NCBI GenBank assembly: GCA_013396525.1
Contig: VWYX01000011.1
Location: 729,753 to 793,752 of the forward strand
Length of the DNA stretch: 64,000 nt
Source of the DNA: Chaetorhynchus papuensis
Lineage: Eukaryota; Chordata; Aves; Passeriformes; Rhipiduridae
Direction: 5' to 3'
The notes under the pieces are model-generated. The model was not told the DNA's origin, ran no database searches, and saw nothing but the letters and a program-made list of their open reading frames with translations. Below, one piece after another: positions 25,806 to 36,669 of the stretch. The position numbers and the translations under genes are program-made. Each line of letters starts with the position of its first letter. The first letter of the stretch is position 1.

Positions 25806-26524
25806 TGCCTTTTTTTGAGGCTTGGTTTGTGGCACATCAGAAGTGAAGCTGCCAATAGCTGAAGGTCCAGGGCAGGTCCTCAGGGACAGCCCCCCCAGGA
25901 ACCCTCCTGACCCTCTGGCACCTCCAGCAGAACTTGGGCAGGAGGTGCCAACACTGCCAGGAACATGGATGAGGTCTGATGCCAATGGAAGATGGTTTTT
26001 GGTCTGGTTTTGGCAGAGTGGGGTCTGCAGGCTCCCCTGAGGAGAGGCCAGGGGCTGCCCAGTGCTGGGCACAGTTCCAGATGTTTCCATCCTGGTCTAT
26101 AATGGCCCCTCCACACTCAGGACACAGTTGCAGCAGGGAAAACTCTGGGAAAACAGCTCTGAGGGAGGATGAAACAGGGCCTGACAAAGAGGAATGAGGG
26201 GAAGAGTGGGTGTGAAACAGCCCTGGGGACGGCAGAGCCAGGGGAGAAGGAGGAGAAGGTGGAGCTGCATGCCTGGAGCAGAGAGATTTCCCTGCAGTCC
26301 ATGGAGGGTGTTCGAAGTAGCAGACACTTCCCTGCACCTACAACAGAGACTTTGTGGTGGTTGCTGGTGAGTGATCTGCTTGTGTTTGTCTTGACTACAA
26401 AGCTGCTTTGTGGTATTTCCTTCTGTGCCGCCGAGGAGGGGGAGTGTGAGAGAGCTGAGTGGGTGTCTGTCACTGGCCAGGGGCCACCCACGAGAAAGGA
26501 GAACCTACAGATTCACTTCTTCCA
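25806..26524. other. GC-richer block between CR1 and LTR copy 1, origin unclear
   Basis: The composition is clearly richer in G and C than the flanks, and frames are open on both strands. These include a 166-codon frame on the minus strand (25837-26337) and the first part of a 200-codon frame on the plus strand. None shows a recognisable domain, and their overlap suggests composition rather than coding. Text near 26275-26330 (GATTTCCCTGCAGTCCATGG and following) reminds me of GC-rich repeats in songbird genomes, but I cannot assign a family. The block could be part of an older nested repeat. Confidence 0.4.
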
Positions 26525-26892
26525 TGTGGATGCTGAAGAAGCTTCAGCAGTGAATTTCTTCAGCTCTCCAGCATTTTGTGAGAGCTCTGTCTTTCCCATG
26601 CAAGCTAACCAAAACAAAGTTACCGTTTTTGTAAAAACTCGCACCTGCAGATTGTTTTGTCGGATTGTTATGGTTCTAACTAGCAAAATATTTGGGAATG
26701 GACGTCTTAGAATTTGGCCAATCCCCTCGAGGGGTGGATGGCCAGAGGACATATTACCTTGTGCCATTTAACACACTTTTTGCTAACTAACATATAAAAA
26801 CCTCGGGAAAAAATTAAATCACTTGCCGCCATTGATACCTGACCCTGGACTTCGTGTGGTTTTTCTACGTGTCCACGTTGCAACAAGTGACA
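26525..26892 (+). mobile_element. Solo LTR of an endogenous retrovirus, copy 1 (plus strand)
   Basis: This 368-bp element starts TGTGGATGCTG and ends CAAGTGACA, with the TG...CA ends of a retroviral LTR. Flanks are CTTCCA (26519-26524) and GTTCCA (26893-26898), a 6-bp target duplication with one mismatch. A TATA box (TATAAAAA, 26793-26800) and a polyadenylation-like ATTAAA (26813-26818) sit in the expected order. No tRNA primer-binding site follows the right end and no gag or pol sequence lies nearby, so recombination has left a solo LTR. By hand alignment it is about 85% identical to copy 2. The 6-bp duplication fits class II (ERVK-like, alpha/beta) elements; class is inference. A 200-codon frame (26169-26771) runs into it and is not a gene. 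Confidence 0.87.
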
Positions 26893-27290
26893 GTTCCATC
26901 GTGGGGGATCAGGAGGGCAAGAGGGCATGGCCATGGACTGCATGGCACAAAAACCTCTCTGCTGTGAGGGGACTGAGGTGGGCTGGCTGGTGTGGCATCC
27001 CCCAAAAGGGGGTGGAGGAGCATCTCTCCCCATTCCCCCACCATGTTCACCAGTGCAGGAGCCTCCCCGATGTCCTTCCCTCGCCCTGTCACCAAGGGAC
27101 AGCACACACGTGCAGGGAACCTGCTGTGGGCCAAGGACAGCCCAAATCCCATTTGGAGCTGTCCTGTAAATCCCATTGCAGAGGGATGGGCTGACTGCAG
27201 CAGGCTCAGTGACAGCCAGCAAGTCCAATTTGTGTCATTCCTGCTGAAGTGCTGTGCCAGTGCGGCTCAGCCTGTCAGGTAAAGGACGAG
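26893..27290. other. GC-richer flank downstream of LTR copy 1
   Basis: The stretch has overlapping open frames in several phases (up to 173 codons on the minus strand, partly inside the LTR). I see no recognisable protein, and it is not retroviral internal sequence as far as I can read. A short hairpin, CCCCC-AAAA-GGGGG, lies near 26999-27012. Composition drops back to AT-rich after about 27290. Confidence 0.4.
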
Positions 27291-30200
27291 AGAAAGAATG
27301 GACACCTGGTGCAGGAGGAAACACAAAACTCCCCTCAAATATTGCTGATATTATTTTGCCAGTGTTCATGTACATTACTCCACATCCTCATCGCTGCCCA
27401 AATTCTTTCCTCATCTGAAGTGAAATGCTTGCATTATGATCCTTACTAACGTTGCACTGAAAACTGAAGTGAATGGGGATGTACTGGTTGTTTTATTGCC
27501 TTTTTTATTTTTTAGAAATAAAATTAGCGTTTTAGTTAGAAATAACCACACTGAGTGCTCAACAATCTTTTTTTTTTTTAAATCTTTCAGGTTGGAAAAA
27601 GTTATGATTCTAGTTCTCCATCCTATTGTGAAAGGAGGCTAGAAGGTAATATGTTTGTTTCACAAAATTTTATGGGATTTCAAAGACTCCTACAGCATTC
27701 AAAACCAAATTTATTCCTAAAAGATAGATAAACAACATATTGTTTCTAATGAAAAAAAAGTGCTAAAAATATCAGCACACATTAAACTGTAAAACTCATA
27801 GAAATTGGTAAGGTTCAATGGAAAATTCCTACATATTTCTGGGAAGAAGAGAATACAAAACTCGCATCAAACTGCATATTAAAATCTGAATGGACAAGTA
27901 AGTGAGAGGTTTCTATAATAATAATAACAACAACAATTATTATTATTATTAATAATAATAATAATAATAATAATGATAATAGCAGTGTTGGAAAACCAGT
28001 CCAGCCACAGAGTCCTCTGTGGCTGCGTTGAGACATCTGTTTGAATAAGGAATTTTAAGGAATTTAAGGAGTTTTTGAGATACTCTTTGAGATCTCCCTT
28101 TCCAAAAGCTGTTGGGCTCTTGAGATTATTAACTTTTCCAGTTAATTAACCTAATTCATCATGCAATTTTAATGTCAAATGTTACACTATTCTTAACTCC
28201 CATTTCAAAGGCTCATGCAGGAATATATTAATTTTCTCATTTAACTTCTGTATTTTATGGTTTTGCTATTTCTAGGTATTCTTAGGATTATTTTTTAATA
28301 TGTCTAAAGCATGAACACCAGAGATCAATTTACTGATTCCCATAGGGACAAAGGCATTTGTATATATTTATGCACTGGTCAATGCCTTAGGTTGTATTTA
28401 ATGTTGGTCTTTATTGTCTTGTATACAAAATTCTACTCAGCACCAATGAAATATTTTATTCAACTCCTTTTTTTTAAATCAGTAATGACAAAATCAGTCC
28501 ATTTACGGTGAATATCCTAATTTTATGTAAATTCTTAATCAAACACTAAAATCAACATAAATAGGATTAAATTTTAAATTTGAATTTCTCTATTTACATC
28601 AATAGCTTTGCTTGAAAACTTGAAAACACATCATGCCTATTTATTTAAAGAATTTCCAGAACCTTCTCTGCTTGAGACTGATTTTTTGGTGTTTTTATTG
28701 TCATTAAGGGTATAATCCCAACCTGACTGCACTGTGCACTGCTTAGCTGAATAATAATGAAAGAACTACTGGAAAACAAACCAGGCATCTCCTTCTCCAT
28801 TGCTCAGTACAAACACTACAGAGAGAAATATCAAAGGTAATACGAGCTGGGTTTCAAAGCGATCATGCAAGCGGAAAGTTCAGCTGTGTTCTGTAAACTT
28901 TCAAGATGGCTCTGGGGCACCACTGCAGCACCAAGATGAAAGAGCAGGGATGATTATCTGTTCTACTCAAAGAACTCTCTGCCTGGGAGATGTCGGGAGG
29001 GTTTTGACCATGATCAGTGTTTTGCAGATTAGATGTCTATCTGTGGCGGATAAAATGTTTTTGTTTAAATGAAGCTCACTTCTTTTGTTTCTCATGTGGA
29101 ATTTCATTCTAAGCCTCTTGGTATTCACAGCCTTGATACAATTTGTGATGTATTTGCCTTCAGTTAATTTGTTTTTCTGAAGAACTCCAGGAATTAGTTA
29201 TTTATTCACTTCTCTTATCAAAAGTGCTCATGCTGTAAAATATTAACTTCTTTTTTCCTATATTTGTATTTTCCCTTCTTAAATAATAGCTATAAACTAC
29301 AAAACAAGGGATCTCTGGGTAGATATTTCACAGAATAGATTGGACAGTAGTCGAAAACATGAATCTTTTGTGATTAAGAACAATATCCAGGTTCCTGTGG
29401 TGATGTAGTTGTATCAAACACTGTGCTAGCACATGTCCAGTCCTACGAGAGCTTTCCAGGCTATCAACTTCAGCATGATGAAAGGACGGTGTTCTCAGAC
29501 TCCAGGAGGATATTTTTCCTCTCTGAAGACTTACCTCCTGGCTGGGCAGGCTTGTGATACTTGCCTGTGGAAAATTTTCCTTTTTATCTACTTCTAATTG
29601 GCTGCTTCCCATGGAACAGGAGCAGCAGGGAGCTCCCACGGGGAGCCAAGGTGGGCAGTGCTGGCTGACTGGCTGCTGATGGATCCAGCAGAGAGCCTAC
29701 CCCACCTTTCCTAGGATTTTTAATGCTGAGAGGAGATGGTTCTGTTTGCAGGAAAATAATTCTGGAGAGAGAGGAGCAGAGTTTAATCATCCTTTTATCT
29801 GTGAATCTCGTAATTGTTTACAGTAAGTTTTGTTCTGTCCGTGACAAACCCCTCGAGTTTGGCGCTGTCACTTAAATTGCACTGAAAGCTGCACACAAAG
29901 CTGTTTACAGGGATTTTTTTTTTTAATTCAGATCATTATGACCTAATGATCAAGCCATTACAGCAAAGTGCTAAAAGCAGAGACATACCAGCAGTAAATA
30001 TAGCTTGCATCTCTGCCAGATTTAGTTATCTCCTGCACTCTGTGTTATTGCTACAGTGAGCAATAATGTGAATCATCTGATTAGAGTCACTAACAAAATT
30101 CTCAACATCAAAACTGATGAAGTCAGTGGAAGCTCTGCCAGGATTTTACCTACTGTATTCAGCACAGTTTATTTGCATTTTTATGCAATGCAGGATGCAA

Positions 30201-33200
30201 TAGCTGCTTTTCAACCATATGCTTTTAAAAATCCAGCAAGCCTGTTTTTAGCAAAATGCATTTGGATTTACAGATGTTCCAGACTGAGCCTCTGCTCTAT
30301 TCAGGAAATGCTCTTCCTGTTATTATTGCATAAAGCAATATAAAAGTTTGAACAACAGTTGTATACCTTGAGCTACAGTGACTGGGTTCCCTGTGTTTAT
30401 AGGTTAAAGCTCCATTAGGAAACCAAGCACAGAAAAATTAGAAGGAGCTTTTTATTTTTATTTGTACTTACGTTTTTATTCCTGTATTTTACAATTAAAT
30501 TCCTTGTTCAACCACATCCACAATATTACAAAACATCAGGTATCTGTGGTTTTATTGTCAGTCACCCACTGTTTTCTGCTTGTGGAAGTCTCTTGGCTCT
30601 GACACTGGTAAATACCACAGAATAAACTGTTTCTATATTTAAATCTATAAGCACTACATGGTTAGCAATAACTGTTACAAGTATTGATTTTATCTCTCTC
30701 AGTTCAGGATAGTAATTCCATTTTCTGATTGCAACTTTGCTCAAACATGAAATTAGAAGATGTAGAAAAGCAACCCATTGTTGAAAAGTAATTTGGTGTG
30801 GTTTGGGGCTTTTCTTTTTTATTCATTTGAAAACTTGCTTAGTGCTTGTAAATCAGCAGCCACATTGGAAAAGCAACACACACCTGTGATGGGAGCAATG
30901 CCAAGTGATTAAGAATAAACTACTCTAATGTCAGCCCAGTAAACGAATTGAAATTGGAAAATATGTAGCAAAAGTTAAAGAGAAAAGCAAATATACAAAA
31001 AATATAGGTTCAATCTATTGCACAGCCCACGTGAGAGCACTGGTGAATCCTAGGCTGCATTTTTCAGGAATACTTGGGTTTGAACACCCTGTTTCCTTAG
31101 TGCCCTGTCTCAGCCTCAATCCCAGCAGCTGCTTCACAGCTGGATATTAAAGGGAAATTTCTCTGTGCCCTGGGTGACCCAAGTGTCATCATGACCTCAT
31201 CCTCGGGCTGCAATAAGGAGAGCCAACCCCACACTTATCAATGATCCTATCCTTGGAGGAAACAGGAGCCTTTAAAGCCCAGCTCTGCTCTGAGATGTCA
31301 CTGAATTTTGCTTTCAGCTGCTTTTACACCCTTTGTAAATAACTTAAAATGCATTTCTTATTCTCGAAATCCTAAGCTGGAACCATAGAATTGAGCTGGG
31401 CTGTTTTCTAGTAAAGAGTGGAAAATTCATGTATTTACAGTGATGCAATTTGATTTTAAGCATTGTTTCAAACATACCCTGAGTAGATTTTGTTGATAAA
31501 ACTGAAGGAATAGACTATTCATCTGTTTGACAATAGTAGAATTAGTAAGAATTTAAATGTTTTTTGCATAGCTGTCATCCATATGTACAATTTTGTCAGT
31601 CCAAAAGTACTGACAAAACTTCCAAACTGATTTTTGTGTGGTGCAGTGATCAGTTCTTCCATCAGACACCTCCCACGACTGCATGAAACAGTGCAATTGC
31701 ACGAAGCTCCTGCAGGGGCAAAATTGGTATCTAAATAAATCTGTAGCAGAATTAGCAGCTCTTGAAAGTGAAGGAAGAGAAACCAAAATTCCCGTCTTTG
31801 TCACGAACACAGTCTGAGACCATGAGCTTCTAAAAATTATTTCCCATAATTATATGTCAGAAGAAAATGGAACAAAAGATGTTCTAAAAGTGCAGCTCTT
31901 GGAACCAACAGACAGAAGAGCTGTGCAATGGATACCTAACAAGACATAACCAAATATCTCCAGCTAATGGTGAAGTATTATAGGTTTGGAAATATTTATA
32001 GTAATCAGAAAGCATTTTTCTAATCCTAACATGAAGATAATATTTCCAGTTAAAGTACCATGGGCCACAATTACATGTGCCCTTAAATGACAATAAGCAA
32101 TCTGAAAGCTTATTACCCTACAGCAGTGGTGTCTTTAATTTTAATAAAAATAGAACTGTGACATGCCTGACCTTATAAATAACATTGATGTAATAATTTT
32201 AAATATTATTTGAATGTCATAGTGATAATAGCAGCCTAACTGGACCACATAATTAATACAAACTGTGAAATTCTGCTATTCTACTCAGTGTCTGGAAGAA
32301 CACCAGCAGAAAGAGTAAGTTAAATGTCCTCTTTGACCCTATCTCTGCACCAGAGTATGACAAATTAAAGACATAAAATGTTTAAATGACATACAGGGTA
32401 CACACAGTCTTTCTCCAAAAATAACAGGAGAAAAATTAACTTTTCTGCATTGTGGACCCAGAACTATTTGCTGTGGAATGTTAAGGAATTGACATGTGCT
32501 CCCATTGACTTTAGTAGTACAGGATCTGTATTTCAGCCAAGTAATTTATAACTCTTTTTATTAATAATGACAACTGACAGTATATCAGCTCCACTGCAAT
32601 AAGAATCACTGGTTGCTCACAGGAACTCAGTGCTTATAAAACCTCTGACAGAAATCCACTTATTCTGCTCACTACTACCTTGTGCCTGCTCCTTTCTCTC
32701 ATTAACCACTCTCCTTTCTCTGCTTCACACATGATTTCTTCTTTCAGGGCCTTTTCTTTTTTTGAATACAAAAATAAGATTTCTACAAAAAACCCCTCAA
32801 AATATCCACTCCATCAAAATCTCTAAATGCAAATCTCAGCTGTTGAGGGGTTTAGTAAGGTGAAAAAAAAAGAGGTTTTCTTGGTTTGCATTCACTGTTC
32901 ATTAATGAGGTCCTGGAACATCCCCATTTCTACTAACCACACTTTCTGCAAACAAAAAAAGCCACGAGCTGTCTGGAAGTGTTCACGGAGCTCCACGCTG
33001 GCTTTTATATTCACTGTAAAATCCAGATTACAGCAGAATGAGAATAGAAGCAAATATAACATTTATGAGAAATAAAAAGGTAAAGGCACTCTGCATTATC
33101 CGACACAAAAGAATGAAAGAGCTGTAGCCTGTCGGATTCGTGGCATTTTAAAGGGAATGGGAGAGCAGCAGCAATGGAAGGTAATAAATTGGGGAAGATG

Positions 33201-33396
33201 TGTTTTCATCAGTGTGAGATACACACTTGTTTGACAGTGCAGCAGACTGTGAGGCTGAATGGGAAAGGTTTCAACGAATTAAGGGGACTGCACTCAGGAA
33301 TCCTGAAAAGAATTTCTGTCTCACACTCTTTGTCCCACCCTTAAGGACAGAATCTGCTGTGCTGCACTCACAGGTCTGGTTTGCAGCACAGGTCTG
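27291..33396. other. Single-copy non-coding DNA between LTR copies 1 and 2
   Basis: There is no gene; open frames reach about 103 codons (29328-29639, minus strand) without family resemblance. The interval lies between two same-strand LTRs 6.5 kb apart, so I looked for retroviral gag, protease, pol or env sequence and found none. It contains a T12 run (27568-27579), a T11 run (29914-29924) and the triplet array listed separately. A pyrimidine-rich stretch lies at about 32680-32770. Confidence 0.65.
27914..27981. repeat. Triplet microsatellite with orientation switch (AAT/AAC/ATT)
   Basis: The array runs AAT units, then three AAC units, then five ATT units (27936-27950), and then AAT units again (27951-27973) with a small interruption. 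The ATT and AAT blocks abut to make a perfect 30-bp palindrome (15-bp arms, no spacer, 27936-27965). Such arrays are length-variable between individuals and can extrude as hairpins. Confidence 0.92.
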
Positions 33397-33770
33397 TGTG
33401 GATGCTGAAAAGGCCTCAGCAGTGAATTTCTTCAGCTCTCTAGCATTTTGGGAGAGCTCTGTCTTTCCCATGCAAGCTAACTAAAACAAAGTTACCAGTT
33501 TTATAAATATCCACACCTGCAGCTTGTTTTTGCCAGATTGTTATGGCTTCAACCAGAAAAACATTTGGGAATGGACGTGTTAGAGTTGGGCCAACCCCCT
33601 GGAGGGGTGGATGGCCAGAGAACCAATTACTTGATGCCATTTAACTCACTTTTTGTGAACTAACATATAAAAACCTCAGGAAAAAACCATTAAATCGGCT
33701 CTTGCTACAATTTCTACCTGACCCTGGACTTTGTGTGGCTTTTCTACGTGTCTGTGTTGTGACAGTGACA
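33397..33770 (+). mobile_element. Solo LTR of an endogenous retrovirus, copy 2 (plus strand)
   Basis: This 374-bp element starts TGTGGATGCTG and ends GACAGTGACA. It is flanked by a perfect 6-bp target duplication, GGTCTG at 33391-33396 and 33771-33776. TATAAAA lies at 33666-33672 and ATTAAA at 33689-33694, placing promoter and polyadenylation signals as in avian retroviral LTRs. No primer-binding site or internal gene adjoins it. It is closer to copy 3 than to copy 1 by hand alignment. The intact duplication makes this the cleanest copy for defining family boundaries. Class II (ERVK-like) assignment rests on the 6-bp duplication and TG...CA ends and is inference. Confidence 0.9.
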
Positions 33771-35286
33771 GGTCTGCAGCCTCTTCTTTCTCTTGCTCTG
33801 GATAGGATTATCTAATAATAAAAGCAGGGGCACGTGTATTGACTGCAACGATGCAAAGGAGACACTCAATGCCTCAAACATCCTCAATGTTCCTGATCCA
33901 CGATCCTGGCCTGTGCGGCATCAGGTAATGTTGACCTGGGTTAATAAATTCAAGCTCTGAGCTTCAAACACCCAGTTATGTTATTTCTATACCCCAAGGC
34001 ATTTTGGCTGTGCTTTATGGCTTCACACAGAATTGTTCCTCTGTGCCTTCAATAATTCAGAGCTCTAAAGAGCTGCTATAGGTAGGGCCCAGCAGAGGGT
34101 ACATGAGGACACCACGGCTTTGTCTTTGATGCTAATGAAACACAAACATGTTTTTCCCCCAGTGATTTACCTAATACCTAACAGCATGTCTCTGTCAAAT
34201 CCTGGGGAAGGCATCAGGATTTTTTCCCTCTGTACAGAGTCAAAGTCAGCACTGCCCTTGTTTAAGTTGCCTCGTGTTTAAGCTACTGTTTTTCCTTATT
34301 ATTTCCTTGTGTACTTTTTATTTAAAGAACAGCTTTCTACAAAGTCACAGCAAAGCCCACCAGAAACAACAGAGCTCAATTCAGCAGAGATAGAAAATTA
34401 TTTCACTCTAATCATTTTTAATATGAAAATATTTTCGAGGCTGTTGATTTTCCCAAGCAATGTTTTTGAGAATTACATACAAAAGTGCCAAAGGTTCTTT
34501 AAGTACTCAGGCTTAAAATTTGAGTTTTCAATTAGCATGACAATGGTGTCAGTGTTAATAACCACTAACCAGAATTAAAGAGGACATCCTGAGGCTCTGG
34601 GAAAACAAAATGTCTTGATGCATAAGAATTTCAAGCATAGTACATACACATCTAAAAGGATTTTAAAAAAATAAACAAAGAAAGTGGGAAAGTGCCTAAA
34701 ATATACAGGCTTTTCTAAACGCTTTTGTTTAGCTTTTTATATTGATTATCTACTTTTATTTTTCTTCTTTTTATACCATTATAGAACTTCCTTTCATTAC
34801 CTATTGTGTATCTTTCTCCACTGTCTTGGTGGCCTAACTCCCTTTTTCATTCACTGACTATCCCTTGGTGCTTTGTTTCCCTTTTGAGACTTTCCAAACA
34901 CAAGATATTCTCCACCCTTCTCTAAATATTTAATTAGATGTACATTAGTAACTGACATAATTACTGCCTTCTTCACGGACTTCTTTCCTGTCTCCAAAAT
35001 TTTCTAAAATAAACAGCTCTTCCTTTTTCTCTTTCATCAACAAAGGCTCTGGCCTCAGCTTTTTTGCTGCTTTTGTTTCTCTTGGGCTTTACACTCAATA
35101 TGTTAATTTAGTTGTTCTTGGAGTACCAGTATGCAGACAACACAATAGACTGGGAAAAAAGAAGTATTTGTCTCGTATTTTTATCTTATCTCTCTAAGAC
35201 AACAAGATAAGTGCTTTTATCAGATCTATCCTCGAAATAATTCTGAAATGATTCACCAATATCAAGCACATTAGAAGCTGGAAAAG

Positions 35287-35314
35287 AAGTCATCTCAAAG
35301 AAGTCATCTCAAAG
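35287..35314. repeat. 14-bp tandem duplication
   Basis: AAGTCATCTCAAAG occurs at 35287-35300 and exactly again at 35301-35314. It is a simple slippage duplication in otherwise unique DNA. Confidence 0.9.
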
Positions 35315-36650
35315 ACAAAGGGTCCTGGGAGCTTTATGGAAATCAGTGGCTACAAGGAGTAGGAGATGTAAATTCATCTTTGCAGTGAAAGAAGACAAGT
35401 GGATCTTAAGCCATCAAGTCTCCAGTCCACCTAAATGTAGTGGCCAGCCACTGCATCCATCCTCCATCCTCATCATTTCCCAGTGGGGTCACTGGGAAGG
35501 TGGAGAAACAGAGATTTGATGGGCAGAAAGGGCAAAGTAAGAGTTTTTTGCACAGGTCAGCTGTTTAGCTTTGTGCAGAGGGCTGTTTGTACATGTGCAC
35601 AGATAAATCTGGCTGTCCATCTGTCAAACAGGTTAAAAATTATTCCAGAGTAAAATATTACCTGAGCAAAACAAATGAAATGAATTTTAAGAAGGAAACA
35701 CAAGAAAGACTGTGTGCAAAACTTATAAAGAAACCCTGACTTAAGCCAAACAATTCCCAGCTGATAGCTTCATTGATTTTAGGAGATGAAAGGCTTTTAA
35801 TAAGGTGGAAAGAAAGAAAAAACCCATTTCACACAAAAGCTATAGGGAGAGAGTAATAAAAAGGCATTTTTCCCACAGCCATGACTGAATTAACTTGAGC
35901 TGGGTCCAGGTATCTGAACTCATAGAGTGATAAGCAAATTACTGAGAACTCCTCCAATTAATTCCCTCGTTGCTTTAGGGGCAATGCTTGTTTCTGCTGT
36001 TCTGGAACTATCGCAAAATTAGGTATTTTTTAACTGACTCCTTATAATCACAGTACTAATGTTCCTCTTTGGGTTAAAATTCTTGTAGGGATTTGCACAC
36101 AGAACTCCTCTGCAAAACATCATCTCTCTGTACAAAGATGCTTCTCTCTGGGGGCTGTGTCCTATTTTGACAAAAAGCCTTTGTGCAAACACTGAAGCTG
36201 GATTATAAGCACCTACCAGCAATTATTAAAGACTGGAGACATTTACTTTTGCCTCCAAAAGTGTAATTCCATTTCTCTCCATTCCAAAATTCAAAATGGA
36301 CTCTGAGAACCTTCGGCTGCCCCATTCCCTCTGATTATCACAGACACAGACCTGTGCACATTCCTACCCCTTTGCAACAACTCTCCCTCTCAGTTTTCGG
36401 ATGAAAGGACTTGAAATGCAACAGCACAACAGGAAAGGGACATCTTATAATGGAAGAAGTTGGTGATGGTTCTCCTTGCAACTCCCCTGTATTTTCTCTA
36501 GAGTCAGCAGTGTGCCTCGTGAAACACTCCGGAAGGCCTTGGTCCTGTCTGTGTCTACAAGAATTGTTCCCTACACAAATACCTGCTCCTTTTTCTCTAA
36601 ATCTTCCACTAAAACTTTCTGTCACTTAGATAATTCTGTATACAATTATT

Positions 36651-36669
36651 CAGCTGCTATCAGCAGCTG
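36651..36669. repeat. Perfect 8-bp inverted repeat, 3-nt spacer
   Basis: CAGCTGCT (36651-36658) and AGCAGCTG (36662-36669) are exact reverse complements separated by ATC. Each arm contains CAGCTG, an E-box bound by bHLH factors, giving two E-boxes one helical turn or so apart. Function is inference. Confidence 0.8.

Noticed and set aside
25837..26337. A 166-codon minus-strand open frame with a CxxC motif
   Set aside because: It overlaps other open frames in a GC-rich block and shows a low-complexity serine/proline-rich start. A single CxxC is not evidence of a zinc-binding protein.
26169..26771. A 200-codon open frame, the longest in the window
   Set aside because: It starts in an unidentified GC-rich block and runs through the first two thirds of LTR copy 1, frames on the other strand are also open, and no domain is recognisable.
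26525..33770. A full-length provirus bounded by LTR copies 1 and 2 (about 7.2 kb, same strand)
   Set aside because: Each copy has its own target duplication, no primer-binding site follows copy 1, no polypurine tract or retroviral gene was seen between them, and the copies differ by about 15% by hand alignment.
33806..33924. Exon-like segment just downstream of LTR copy 2 (acceptor TTGCTCTGGATAG, donor CATCAG|GTAATG)
   Set aside because: Both splice sites are weaker than those of the other candidates, and I found nothing else to support it.
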